Notes: generated by a model from the sequence alone, not told the origin. Positions 33,571 through 42,425 are shown, counted from the first letter of the stretch. The stretch: DNA of 64,000 bases from Paraburkholderia phenazinium (GCF_900100735.1 NZ_FNCJ01000016.1:110737-174736); one strand, 5' to 3'. Numbers and translations: made by a program.

Positions 33571-34503
33571 ATGAGAACGGCGTTCTGGGAACTTGTCGGC
33601 GGCGTGACCGGCTTTCTGGCGATTGCCTCGGCCATCGGCGCGATTCTCGCGTGGCGCGATGGCGGGCGCAGCGCCACCATCGCCAATCTGAACCAGCGCA
33701 TCCGCGCATGGTGGGGGATGATCGCGATCATGGCGATTGCGATCGGCCTTGGTCCGGCCGCCACCTACCTGGTGTTCGCGGTCGTTTCGTATCTGGCGTT
33801 GCGCGAGTTCATCACGCTCACCCCCACTTCGCCGAGCGATCACACCACCCTCTTCATCGCTTTCTTCATTGCGATTCCGGTCGAGTATCTGTTGCTGTGG
33901 GTGAACTGGTATGGGATGTTTTCGATCTTCGTGCCGGTGCATCTGTTCATCACCTTGTCGCTAGTGTCCGCACTGACGCAAGACACGCGTGAATTCCTCA
34001 GCCGCAATGCGAAGATTCATTGGGCGCTGATGGTGTGCGTCTATGGGCTCAGCTATGCACCCGCCTTGCTGATTCTGGATATTCCGCACTACACCGGCGA
34101 AAACGCGCTGCTGCTGTTCTTCTTCCTGTTGGTCGTGCAGATCAGCGACGTGTTCCAGTATGTGGTCGGCAAACTGTTCGGCAAGCGTAAGATCGCCCCG
34201 CAACTGAGTCCGTCCAAGACCGTCGAGGGCTTCATTGGCGGCGGCCTGCTCGCCACGTTGTGCGGCGCCGCGCTCTATCGCATCACGCCGTTTAGCTTCG
34301 GCGCGGCGTTTCTGATGTCGCTCGCCATTGTGCTGGCGGGTTTCGTCGGCGGCCTGGTGCTGTCGGCCGTCAAGCGCTCGCTCGGTGCGAAGGACTGGGG
34401 CTCGATGATCGCCGGCCACGGCGGCACGCTCGACCGCGTCGATTCGATCTGTTTTGCCGCGCCGGTATTTTTCCACCTGGTGCGCTATCTGTACGTGCCG
34501 TAA
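33571..34503 (+). CDS. Phosphatidate cytidylyltransferase, YnbB/CdsA-like
   Basis: A 310-residue polytopic membrane protein with the CdsA signature near the C-terminus: RKIAPQLSPSKTVEGFIGG, then SAVKRSLGAKDWGSMIAGHGGTLDRVDS with the catalytic Asp residues. It makes CDP-diacylglycerol from phosphatidate and CTP. Set beside an acyltransferase and a YnbA-like enzyme, it completes a three-step route to an unusual phospholipid head group. Spacing to the next gene is 13 bases, so the YcxB-like gene is likely cotranscribed. Confidence 0.88.
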   Translation: MRTAFWELVGGVTGFLAIASAIGAILAWRDGGRSATIANLNQRIRAWWGMIAIMAIAIGLGPAATYLVFAVVSYLALREFITLTPTSPSDHTTLFIAFFIAIPVEYLLLWVNWYGMFSIFVPVHLFITLSLVSALTQDTREFLSRNAKIHWALMVCVYGLSYAPALLILDIPHYTGENALLLFFFLLVVQISDVFQYVVGKLFGKRKIAPQLSPSKTVEGFIGGGLLATLCGAALYRITPFSFGAAFLMSLAIVLAGFVGGLVLSAVKRSLGAKDWGSMIAGHGGTLDRVDSICFAAPVFFHLVRYLYVP

Positions 34504-34516
34504 CGGGTGTCACGAA

Positions 34517-35098
34517 ATGAACGATCGCTCAGCGCAGCTCCCTTTCCATATTTGCGTCACCTTGACGGAGGACGATTACGTCGCGGCCAACATCGTGATG
34601 TATTCGACGGGCCGTATGGCGAAGCGGCGCTTGAAGAGCGTCGCCGGCGCACTCGTGATCGGCGCACTGGTAGGCTGGTATTGGTGGCAAACCCATGACA
34701 ACGTTGCAACTCCATGGCCTGGCGTGATCGGATTCGCCGTTGCCGGCGCCGCGCTGACATTCGCTATCCAGACCCTGTTCGTCCCCATGATCCTGCGGCG
34801 TGTGATGCGGCGCGCGGTTGCCTCGCTGAAAAAACGTGGCCCGATACCGTATCTCGGCCAGCAACAGGTGACGTTCGACGAGAGGGGCGTGACCGGCGAG
34901 TCGAGTTCGTCGTCCATACGCTTGAACTGGTGGACACTGACCGCGCGAGTGGACGACGCAGAACGTCTTTATCTGCTCTCAGGTGGGACGGCCTTTGTGG
35001 TGCTGCCACGCCGCGACCTCTCGCCGGACGAGCTCGCGGACATCGACGATATCGTGTCGCGTTACATGCCCTCAACGATCTCCGTCACGAATCGATGA
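34517..35098 (+). CDS. YcxB-like two-TM protein
   Basis: A 193-residue protein with polar N-terminus (FHICVTLTEDDYVAANIVMY), two membrane segments (VAGALVIGALVGWYWW and VIGFAVAGAALTFAIQTLFV) and a C-terminal YcxB-like domain ending in TAFVVLPRRDLSP. Function of the family is unknown. Its ATG at 34517 lies 13 bases after the CdsA-like stop. The 3' end overlaps the convergent catC gene by 27 bases. Confidence 0.7.
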   Translation: MNDRSAQLPFHICVTLTEDDYVAANIVMYSTGRMAKRRLKSVAGALVIGALVGWYWWQTHDNVATPWPGVIGFAVAGAALTFAIQTLFVPMILRRVMRRAVASLKKRGPIPYLGQQQVTFDERGVTGESSSSSIRLNWWTLTARVDDAERLYLLSGGTAFVVLPRRDLSPDELADIDDIVSRYMPSTISVTNR

Positions 35099-35362
35099 CG
35101 CATGCCGGCATAGCGCGCGCACTTCGAGTTCCATATAGGGAAACAACGGCAACTGGCTCAGCACATCGTGCAATTGCGCCGGGCTTTCGACGTCGAATAC
35201 GCTGATATTCGCGTAGTGGCCGGCGATACGCCACAGATGCCGCCACACACCCTCCTCCTGCAGCTTCTGCGACATCGCTTTCTCATCCGCCTTCAGCCGC
35301 GCCGCGCGCTCTGCATCCATATCGAGCGGCAGATTGACAGTCATTTCTACGTGAAACAGCAT
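35072..35362 (-). CDS. catC: Muconolactone delta-isomerase
   Basis: A 96-residue protein starting MLFHVEMTVNLPLDMD, with the conserved segments EEGVWRHLWRIAGHYANISVFDVES and PLFPYMELEV of the family; members form decamers. It turns muconolactone into 3-oxoadipate enol-lactone, the third step of catechol ortho-cleavage. GGAG precedes the ATG. It is the last gene of the catBAC set, 90 bases after catA. The final 27 bases overlap the YcxB-like gene on the other strand. Confidence 0.93.
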   Translation of the reverse strand: MLFHVEMTVNLPLDMDAERAARLKADEKAMSQKLQEEGVWRHLWRIAGHYANISVFDVESPAQLHDVLSQLPLFPYMELEVRALCRHASSIRDGDR

Positions 35363-35452
35363 CGCTTACTCCGTGTCGGTCATACAGCCCCAGCTGCGCG
35401 GCCAGGCGCGCGGCGAGACCGGTAAAAGGCCAATCAACAATTGGTGTGCGCC

Positions 35453-36361
35453 TCAAGCCTCGGCACGCATACGTTCGACTTCGGCGCCCGGCAGGTTGTC
35501 GCGCTCCTTGAACAGCGTGAAGTCGAAATCGATCAGCGCGAAATTGCCGTCCACGCCATAGGGCTTGCCTTCTGCGCCCTCGGCCTGCTTAACCGCCGGC
35601 ACGAGGCCGTCGCGCGTGGCGAAGGCAAAGTCGTCCCACAGATACGGGTCGCCGTCGATATTGATCTGCGTGGTCAGCTTGCGAAATCCCGGCGCCGAGA
35701 TGAAGAAGTGGATATGCGCCGGGCGATGCCCATGACGGCCAAGCTGATCGAGCAAGCGTTGGGTCTCGCCTTGCGGCGGCACGCTGTAGCCGACCGGCAC
35801 CACGCTGCGGAAGCTGTAGTTGCCGCTGGCATCCGTGCGAATCGAGCGGCGCAGGTTGAAAGCCGGTTGCGATTTGTCGAAGTACGAGTAGTTGCCGAGG
35901 TGGTTCGCATGCCACACCTCAACCAGCGCATTCGCCAGCGGCTTGCCGTCTTCGCCGAGCACGCGGCCGCGCATCACCAGGGTCTGGCCGGGGCCGGCGC
36001 CGTCGTCGAGCCGTGCATGGCCCTCGGACAGCGGCGCACCGGCCACATACAACGGCCCTTCGATGGTGCGCGGCGTACCGCCCTCGATACCGGCCTGCGC
36101 TTCCGCCTCGTCGAGACGCAGATCGAGAAAATGCTCGAAGCCGAGGCCCGCGGCCAGCAGGCCCAGCTCGCCGCTTTTGCCCGCGTCGCCGAGATAGTTC
36201 AGCGCGGTCCAGAATTCGTCAGGCTGCACATCGAGGTCTTCGATCGTATAGAACAGATCGCGCACGACCCGGTTGACGATCTGCCTGGTGCGAGGGTTGC
36301 CTTCATTGATGGCGCTGTCGTTGATCTTCTGCAGCAGCGCGTCGATTGCTTGCCGGTTCAT
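35453..36361 (-). CDS. catA: Catechol 1,2-dioxygenase
   Basis: A 302-residue intradiol dioxygenase, the usual length. The N-terminal helical linker domain (residues 1-100) is followed by the beta-barrel core with iron ligands Tyr158 (GNYSYFD), Tyr192 (VPVGYSVPP), His216 and His218 (HRPAHIHFF). It opens catechol to cis,cis-muconate. AAGGAGA lies just before the ATG. It is 47 bases downstream of catB in the same transcript. The order of genes (B-A-C) is that of Burkholderia. Confidence 0.95.
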   Translation of the reverse strand: MNRQAIDALLQKINDSAINEGNPRTRQIVNRVVRDLFYTIEDLDVQPDEFWTALNYLGDAGKSGELGLLAAGLGFEHFLDLRLDEAEAQAGIEGGTPRTIEGPLYVAGAPLSEGHARLDDGAGPGQTLVMRGRVLGEDGKPLANALVEVWHANHLGNYSYFDKSQPAFNLRRSIRTDASGNYSFRSVVPVGYSVPPQGETQRLLDQLGRHGHRPAHIHFFISAPGFRKLTTQINIDGDPYLWDDFAFATRDGLVPAVKQAEGAEGKPYGVDGNFALIDFDFTLFKERDNLPGAEVERMRAEA

Positions 36362-36408
36362 GGGGTATCTCCTTCATGTAATGATATGGATAACGAACTG
36401 ACGATCCG

Positions 36409-37575
36409 TCAGCTCGTGGTGATGCTTGCGCCTTTGCGCGTATCGCGCCGCAAACGGTCGATCTTGCTCCAGTCGAGCGTGAGGCCGAGGCCCGGTCCTT
36501 GTGGAAGCTGCAAGGCAAAATTCTCGTAGCGCAGCGGTTCGGTGAGAATCTCTTCGGTCAACAACAACGGTCCGAACAGTTCAGTGCCCCACTTCAGTTC
36601 GTCGAAGGTGCTGAAGAGTTGCGCCGAGGCAATCGTGCCCACCGCGCCGTCGAGCATCGTGCCGCCGTACAGGTCGAGATTCGCGGCGCGAGCAATCGCG
36701 GCCACCTGCGCAGCGCCGGCGAGGCCGCCCGATTGGGCGATCTTCACCGCGAAGACGTCGGCGGCACGCATGCTGGCAAGGGCAAACGCATCGGCGGGAC
36801 CGTGCAACGCTTCATCGGCCATGATCGGCACCTGCGCCAGATCCGTCAGACGTTTGAGACCGGCGCGATTCTCCGCGGCAATCGGCTGTTCGACGAGTGT
36901 GACGCCGGCTTCAGCGAAACGTTTGACGGCCCAGATCGCTTCCGATTCGGTCCAGGCCTGATTGACGTCGACGCGTACTTCACCGCGTCCTTCGAGTGCC
37001 CGTTTGATCGCCACCACGTGCGCAACGTCGTCGGCTACCGCGCGCGAGCCGATCTTCAGCTTGAACACGCGATGGCGTTTCGCTTCGAAGACGCGCTCGG
37101 CTTCCTCGATATCGCGCTGGGTGTCGCCGCTCGCAAGCGTCCAGGCCACCTCGACGCTATCGCGCACCCGGCCGCCGAACAACTCGGACAGCGGCACGCC
37201 AAGGCGCTGCGCCTGCCCGTCGAACAACGCCGTTTCAACCGCGGATTTGGCGAAGCGGTTGCCCTGAAACGACGCACGCAGCTTCCCCATGGCGGCGCCC
37301 GGACGGGTCGCGTCCATCCCTTCGAGCAAGGGGGCGAAGTAGGTGTCGATGTTGACCTTGATACTTTCCGGGCTCTCCTCGCCGTATGCAAGACCACCAA
37401 TGGTGGTGCCCTCGCCCACGCCGACCACCCCGTCGGCGCAGCGAACGCGCACCAGCACGAGCGTCTGGCAGTTCATCGTGGCGACCGAGAGCCGGTGCGG
37501 ACGGATCGTGGGGACGTCGACAAGGATCGTCTCCACGCTCTCAATCCTGACGGGTGTTGCTATCATTCGTTGCAC
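36409..37575 (-). CDS. catB: Muconate cycloisomerase
   Basis: A 388-residue enolase-superfamily enzyme. The capping domain (IRPHRLSVATMNCQTLVLVRVR) is followed by the barrel with the KxK general base pair in FKLKIGSR, metal ligands in VDVNQAW, VEQPIA and ADEAL, and the C-terminal acid Glu in GTELFGP. It converts cis,cis-muconate to muconolactone. The start could be 37575 or three codons later. First gene of the cat operon, reading away from catR. Confidence 0.95.
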   Translation of the reverse strand: MQRMIATPVRIESVETILVDVPTIRPHRLSVATMNCQTLVLVRVRCADGVVGVGEGTTIGGLAYGEESPESIKVNIDTYFAPLLEGMDATRPGAAMGKLRASFQGNRFAKSAVETALFDGQAQRLGVPLSELFGGRVRDSVEVAWTLASGDTQRDIEEAERVFEAKRHRVFKLKIGSRAVADDVAHVVAIKRALEGRGEVRVDVNQAWTESEAIWAVKRFAEAGVTLVEQPIAAENRAGLKRLTDLAQVPIMADEALHGPADAFALASMRAADVFAVKIAQSGGLAGAAQVAAIARAANLDLYGGTMLDGAVGTIASAQLFSTFDELKWGTELFGPLLLTEEILTEPLRYENFALQLPQGPGLGLTLDWSKIDRLRRDTRKGASITTS

Positions 37576-37652
37576 TCCTGAACTGCTTTGCTGAGGTCAC
37601 CATCTTAGGAACAAACCCGGCAAGCAGTCCAACACCCATTCCGACTACTTCC

Positions 37653-37667
37653 ATACCTTAGAGGTAT
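37653..37667. promoter_or_regulatory. CatR/BenM-type operator in the catB-catR gap
   Basis: ATACCTTAGAGGTAT is an exact ATAC-N7-GTAT, the consensus for CatM/BenM and a good LysR T-N11-A box. It ends two bases before the catR ATG and lies 78 bases upstream of catB, so CatR bound there would both repress itself and help activate catB. Confidence 0.8.
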
Positions 37668-37669
37668 GC

Positions 37670-38557
37670 ATGGAACTTCGCCAACTGCGCTACTTCGTTG
37701 CGGTCGCGGAAGAAATGAACATCACGCGGGCCGCCGATCGGCTGCATATGACGCAGCCGCCGCTGAGCCGGCAGATCCAGCAGGTCGAGGAAAGCGTGGG
37801 CCTCGCGCTGTTCGAACGCGGCTCGCGGCCGTTACGCCTGACCGAGGCCGGCCGCATCTTCTATGCGCAGGCGAAGCGTCTGATCGACGAAGCCGACGAA
37901 CTCGCACCGCTCACGCGGCGTCTTGCGCAACTGGCCGAGCGCATCGTGATCGGCTTCGTGCCGTCGACGTTGTATGGCGCACTGCCTGCGGTGATCCGCG
38001 CGTTCCGCGAAGCGGCGCCGCATATCGAACTTTCGCTGATCGAAATGTTCACCATCGAGCAACTGGGTGCGCTCAAAGGCGGTCGTATCGACGTGGGTTT
38101 CGGCCGCCTGCGCTTCGACGATGCGCAACTGGCGCGCGAAGTACTCGTCGAAGAACGGATGATTGCCGCGCTGCCGCAGGATCATCCGCTGGCGCGGCAA
38201 AAGAAGCCGCTGACGCTCGCCGCGCTCGCACAGGAAACCTTGATCGTCTATCCGAGCACGCCACGGCCCAGCTATGCGGACCAGCAGCTATCGGCCATGC
38301 ATGACCACGCGCTGGAGCTGAAGGCGATTCACGAAGTGCGGGAATTGCAAACCGCGTTGGGGCTGGTCGCGGCTCAGGTCGGCGTGTGTCTGGTGCCGGA
38401 AAGCGTGGAGGGGTTGCGCGCGCATGGGGTCGTGTACCGGGAGATTCCTGGAGCCAATGCCGTGTCGCCGATCATCATGAGTCGTCGCCTGCAGGACGAA
38501 TCGCCGACTACCACGTTGCTTTGCTCGCTGGCGCGTGAGCTGTTTCGGGGTGAGTAA
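37670..38557 (+). CDS. catR: LysR-type activator of the cat operon
   Basis: A 295-residue LysR regulator. MELRQLRYFVAVAEEMNITRAADRLHMTQPPLSRQI is the CatR/BenM/ClcR-style N-terminus in pattern; the effector domain has FVPSTLYGALP and VAAQVGVCLVPESVEGL, where muconate would bind. It is divergent from catB with a consensus operator in between, which makes the assignment firm. Confidence 0.92.
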   Translation: MELRQLRYFVAVAEEMNITRAADRLHMTQPPLSRQIQQVEESVGLALFERGSRPLRLTEAGRIFYAQAKRLIDEADELAPLTRRLAQLAERIVIGFVPSTLYGALPAVIRAFREAAPHIELSLIEMFTIEQLGALKGGRIDVGFGRLRFDDAQLAREVLVEERMIAALPQDHPLARQKKPLTLAALAQETLIVYPSTPRPSYADQQLSAMHDHALELKAIHEVRELQTALGLVAAQVGVCLVPESVEGLRAHGVVYREIPGANAVSPIIMSRRLQDESPTTTLLCSLARELFRGE

Positions 38558-38644
38558 ACTAAGCGCACCGCCGCGGGGCTGTGCGGGTTATCCAGGCCTG
38601 TCGTATTTCCTGGAACGAGTGCTGGATACCCACATACGCACCCG

Positions 38645-38684
38645 ACTGGCTATGACCGTAGAGCGGATTTTGGTCATAGCCGGT
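38645..38684. repeat. 13-base inverted repeat downstream of catR
   Basis: ACTGGCTATGACC and GGTCATAGCCGGT form a 13-base stem with a single G-T wobble around a 14-base spacer ending in TTTT. It lies between the convergent ends of catR and the broken ADP-ribosylglycohydrolase gene and could act as a two-way terminator, though a proper T run is absent. Confidence 0.5.
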
Positions 38685-38703
38685 TGATGAAGTCTCTGGG
38701 CCG

Positions 38704-39836
38704 CTAAGCAGCAGCCGTCAATTCGTCGCGCACCCAGCGCTTGATCGCGTCGCGGGCGCCATCTGCGCGATGGATGGCACGCACCGTCTGCGTGAAGCAA
38801 TCTGCAGCGCCTAACAGATCGACCTGGTTCGTTTGATCGAGCTTGTCGCAAACACGCGCATCTATCACACCGCTCCCGTGCATCGCCCCGAGCACGGCGC
38901 CGATCATCACGCCGATCGAGTCGGTGTCGCGTCCGGAATCGATGCCATCTTCGATCGCACGATCGAAGTCGCCCTCGCTCAACAGCGCGAACCCAAGCGC
39001 CAAGGGCAATTCCTCGATCGAGAAGCGCCGCGACAGTCGATAGGCATCGGTCGCCACGCCTGCCTTCCCCTCGGTGTGTTGTACGTCGTCACCTATTGGG
39101 GAAAAGCGCGCGATGACCCGATGAAATTCGGCAACGACTCTGTCGTAACTTTCGCCGCGCAAACCGGCGGCGACGTCGGCGATCGCCGCAATGGCATCCC
39201 GCGTGCCGTCCTTCGCTACGCTGAGCGCTGCCTCGACCACTGCCTCAATGGTCGTTCCAGGTATGAAGGCAGCAGCAATGACGCCTGCGAGCACCCTGCC
39301 GCTTCCAGTCCGTAGCTTTCCTGATAGCCGCTGGCAAAGGCGATCGCCTATTCATAAGCCCCGTGCGGATCGCCCGCGTTGACCGCGCCGACCGGCGCGA
39401 TATACATGGCCGCTCCGCAATTGACCATGTTGCCGATACCGCCCTGACGCGGGTCGCAGGATGTCAGTTGATGACGATGGAAAATCCATTTTTCCGGGTA
39501 GAACAGCCGCTCGAGCAGCATCGTTTCGCGCTGCAGTTCGGGCACCCAGCGCGGCGTCCAGGCAATCTGGCGCACCATCCCGCTCGCCATATCCCATGCG
39601 TCGAGGTGCCGGCCGGTTTCGTTGTAGACCGCCATCGGGCAAAGCACCATCAGCGTGTCATCCGTGACGATACCGCGCCCGCGTACCCGTCCCTTACGGG
39701 CGATTTCCTCTTCGGCGATGCGATGCCATTCCGTGTCGAGCGAGCCAACCCGGCCGTAGCGCTCGCGAATTTCCTGCCGCTTCGGGTTGCGATAGCGACG
39801 ACGCCGTAATGCTTGACAAGCGTGTGCCGACCGCAT
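38704..39836 (-). pseudogene. ADP-ribosylglycohydrolase family gene, broken in three places
   Basis: Two out-of-frame pieces together match one protein. The first (from about 39836) has IRERYGRVGSL, RGRGIVTDDTLM with metal Asp residues, and CGAAMYIAPVGAVNAGDP; it stops at a TAG (39348-39350) where a Glu codon is expected. The second, ending at 38704, resumes with GVLAGVIAAAFIPG and includes SGRDTDSIGVMIGAV, the C-terminal metal site. Between them the reading AIAFASGYQESYGLEAAG is intact but is followed by a one-base loss near 39294-39300. The first 25-30 residues (normally GLLGLAxGDALG) are missing at the FucP-like junction. Such enzymes remove ADP-ribose from proteins or metabolites. Confidence 0.85.
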
Positions 39837-41097
39837 GACCGCGCAAGCCGTAGTACATGATGTACAGGTAGCAGGAGACGGTCAGCACCATGTACACCAA
39901 CTGGAAGTCGTACAGCCGCTTCAGGTGCGCAAAGAGCTGGGGCATGACGGCGCCGCCGACGATACCCATGATCAGGAGCGCCGAGCCTGTTTCGGTGAAT
40001 CGGCCAAGGCCCCTGATCGCGAGCGGGAAGATGGCCGGCCACATCATTGCGTGAGCGAAACCGAGCGCGGCGATGAGTGCAATCGCGGCGTAGCCTTGCG
40101 AAGCATAGGCGCCGACGCTAAGCAACACGGCAAGGAGCGCCGAGATGACCAGATAGCGCTGTTGCGATACGACGCGCGGAACCACCGACAGGCCGACCAG
40201 ATAGCCGACCAGCATGGCGAACAGGGTGTAGGACGTGAAGTGCCTGGTCTCGTCGAGTGGCAGATTCAGGTTTTGACCATAGAGGCCGATCGCATCTCCG
40301 GCCAGTACCTCTGCGCCTATGTACGTAAAAATGCACAAGACACCGAGCCAAAGATGGGGGAATGCAAATATGCTTCCGCCGGTTTCGCCATTGCGCATGG
40401 TGGCGTTAGCGGTCGAAGGCTTGATGTCCGGCAAGGACGAACGTGCAACGAAGACTGCCATGACGACCAGCACCACCGACAGCATGAGATACGGCCAATG
40501 CAAGCGCGCGGCAAAGTCGTTGAGCAGCGCCTGTGCAGCAGCGGGCGTCGGCGCAGCTTTGACCCGTTTGACGAACTCACCGACCCCGCCCATGACCAGG
40601 GCGGCGAACGCATACGGCGCCAGGATGCCGGCCGTCTTGTTGCAGATGCCCATGGCAGCCACGCGCCGGGCGGCACTGTCGATGGGTCCCAGAACGCTGA
40701 CGTACGGATTGTATGCAGCCTGCATCAAAGACAGACCCGTGCCGACCACCAGCAGGCTGCTGAGTACACCGGGATAACTGTGCAGGCCGACGAACTGGCT
40801 AAACAGCAGCGCACCAATCGACATTACCCCAAGGCCCGCCGCCATGCCTCGTTTCATGCCGATCCGCCTCAGCACCGAGGCGTACGGCAACGCGAAGACG
40901 AAATACGGAACGTAGAAGACGACCGTGACCAGAAGTGCCTGGGCGTCATCGAGCCGGAACGCCAGTTTGACGAAGACCGTCAACGGACCATTGAGCCAAC
41001 TGATCGCCCCAGTTACGAAGTACAGCATCCCGATGATGGTCATCGGCCGGCGGTACGAGCCACCGGACACCTCGCCCCCACCGTGAACAGTCAACAT
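39694..41097 (-). CDS. FucP-like sugar:proton symporter with a read-through tail
   Basis: A 467-residue MFS transporter of the FucP/GluP sugar group: FYVPYFVFALPYASVLRRIGMKRGM, LSLMQAAYNPYVSVLGP, then the second half with LHWPYLMLSVV, EVLAGDAIGLYG and GFAHAMMWPAIFPLAIRGLG. The natural C-terminus should be near residue 427 (YYGLRGHAVGTR); the last 40 residues come from reading the ADP-ribosylglycohydrolase DNA in another frame after a deletion. The transport core looks intact. The ATG at 41097 follows GGAGGAG; an in-frame ATG at 41133 is also possible. A LacI-type operator stands 45 bases upstream and its repressor gene is next to it. Confidence 0.8.
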   Translation of the reverse strand: MLTVHGGGEVSGGSYRRPMTIIGMLYFVTGAISWLNGPLTVFVKLAFRLDDAQALLVTVVFYVPYFVFALPYASVLRRIGMKRGMAAGLGVMSIGALLFSQFVGLHSYPGVLSSLLVVGTGLSLMQAAYNPYVSVLGPIDSAARRVAAMGICNKTAGILAPYAFAALVMGGVGEFVKRVKAAPTPAAAQALLNDFAARLHWPYLMLSVVLVVMAVFVARSSLPDIKPSTANATMRNGETGGSIFAFPHLWLGVLCIFTYIGAEVLAGDAIGLYGQNLNLPLDETRHFTSYTLFAMLVGYLVGLSVVPRVVSQQRYLVISALLAVLLSVGAYASQGYAAIALIAALGFAHAMMWPAIFPLAIRGLGRFTETGSALLIMGIVGGAVMPQLFAHLKRLYDFQLVYMVLTVSCYLYIMYYGLRGHAVGTRLSSITASSLSQPEAAGNSRALRPGWLARHGMASHRRRGNRP

Positions 41098-41141
41098 GGA
41101 TTCACTCTCCTCCGGCGTTTCCAGAGGTTCCATTTTCCATC

Positions 41142-41155
41142 TGGGAACGTTCCCA
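41142..41155. promoter_or_regulatory. LacI-family operator before the FucP-like gene
   Basis: TGGGAACGTTCCCA is a perfect 14-base palindrome with the central CG typical of LacI/GalR operators. It lies between the lacI-type stop (41197) and the transporter start (41097). A second, 12-of-14 match lies upstream of the repressor gene. Confidence 0.8.
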
Positions 41156-41196
41156 TATCACGTGCAAAAAAAAGCGCCCGGGGAATTTTGGGTACT

Positions 41197-42252
41197 TCAG
41201 ACGACTTCCCGGTCGGCGCGGCTCAGCTTGTGGACACTGCACAGGTTGGCGAGCGATCCTCGTTCGATCAGCCTGCATGGTAGTTCTGCACGCGCGCCCG
41301 GGATCGCGGCGGTGCTGCCGTCGAGCAACCACGCCACCGCCTGTGCTCCAATCTGTCGAGCAGGTTTCTCGATCGTGGTCAGCCCGGGCCACGCGAACGC
41401 GCCCGCCTGAATGCCGTCGAAGCCGAGAATCGATACATCGTCGGGGCAGCGCAAACCCGCCTCGCGCACCGCGCTCATCGCGCCGATCGCCATCAGGTCG
41501 TTGGCGGCGAATACACACAAGTGGCCGCATTTGTGCGCAAGCAGGCGCTGCATGGCGAGCCGGCCACCTTCGACCGTGTAGTCAGCGCTCTCTACCGGCA
41601 ACACGACTGGATCGATGTCGTGCTCGACGCAATGTTCATGTACCGCGCGCAGGAAACGCGCGCGGGCAAGCCGTCGCGTTTGCTGCCCGACAATCAGCGC
41701 GGGACGTTGATGGCCCATGGAACGCAGATGCTCCATACCGAGCCGCACGCCCTGCGCGACATCGGAGCCGACCGAACAGCTATCTGTAAACCGCTCGGCG
41801 CTCGAGCCAATCAGAATGCAAGGCAGCCCGAAACGATCGAGATCGCCCAGATCGTCCGAAATCGAACTGACAATCGCGCCGTCGACGCGCGCGCGCATCA
41901 GCGTGCGCAGGTGCATCGCCTCCTTTTGCGCGCACCAGTCCGACGAAAAAATCAGGATCGAGGTGCCTGCCTCAGCCGCACGGTCCTGCGCGCCACGCGC
42001 CACCTCCCCCCAGAAGGGGTTGGCGATATCGGGCAAGACAAGGCCCAGCATGCCGCTGCGTCCCGAACGCATGCTGACTGCCAGGGCATTGCGGGTGTAG
42101 CCGAGTGCATCCGCTGCGCGCAGCACCTGTTCTCGTGCCGAATCGGAAATGTTCGGCGCACCCGCCAGCACGCGAGCGGCGGTGCTCTTGGAAACGCCTG
42201 CGCGTTTCGCCACGTCGATGATGGTCGGCCTGCGACCGGGAACGGTCTCCAT
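41197..42252 (-). CDS. LacI-family transcriptional repressor
   Basis: A 351-residue LacI/GalR regulator. TIIDVAKRAGVSKSTAARVLAG is the helix-turn-helix, ending in the hinge helix before SGMLGLVLPDIANPFW, and the effector domain is of the type I periplasmic-binding kind (VFAANDLMAIGAMSAVREAG, DDVSILGFDG). The ATG at 42252 is used; the open frame goes further upstream but would cover the operator at 42283. It likely represses itself and the FucP-like transporter until a sugar binds. Confidence 0.9.
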   Translation of the reverse strand: METVPGRRPTIIDVAKRAGVSKSTAARVLAGAPNISDSAREQVLRAADALGYTRNALAVSMRSGRSGMLGLVLPDIANPFWGEVARGAQDRAAEAGTSILIFSSDWCAQKEAMHLRTLMRARVDGAIVSSISDDLGDLDRFGLPCILIGSSAERFTDSCSVGSDVAQGVRLGMEHLRSMGHQRPALIVGQQTRRLARARFLRAVHEHCVEHDIDPVVLPVESADYTVEGGRLAMQRLLAHKCGHLCVFAANDLMAIGAMSAVREAGLRCPDDVSILGFDGIQAGAFAWPGLTTIEKPARQIGAQAVAWLLDGSTAAIPGARAELPCRLIERGSLANLCSVHKLSRADREVV

Positions 42253-42282
42253 CGTTGCTTCGATGCCTTGGGCAATGGTATT

Positions 42283-42296
42283 TGGGAACGATACCA
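42283..42296. promoter_or_regulatory. Second LacI-family operator, before the repressor gene
   Basis: TGGGAACGATACCA matches the perfect operator at 41142-41155 in 12 of 14 positions, including the full left half and central CG. It lies 31 bases upstream of the repressor start, consistent with autoregulation. A GGTAT-N9-ATACC repeat overlaps it. Confidence 0.65.
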
Positions 42297-42377
42297 CTGA
42301 TTTTGGCGGCAACCAGCAGGCCCAGGGAAAGTATGGATGCGTCCAGACTGCGAATACGGACGGGGACACCCTCCACT

Positions 42378-42402
42378 AAAACCGGGGCCTCCCTACGGGG
42401 CC
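42378..42402 (-). terminator. Weak terminator-like hairpin after the membrane protein gene
   Basis: GGCCCC and GAGGCC pair over six positions (one G-T) around a five-base loop, followed on the minus strand by CCGGTTTTAG. It lies 24 bases past the stop of the gene ending at 42426. The stem is short, so the call is tentative. Confidence 0.35.
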
Positions 42403-42425
42403 AGGTACGAGCGCCAAGCCACTGA

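Noticed and set aside
38704..39836. Two separate genes for the ADP-ribosylglycohydrolase pieces
   Set aside because: The pieces are consecutive parts of one family domain, divided by a stop and a frameshift, and neither has both metal sites.
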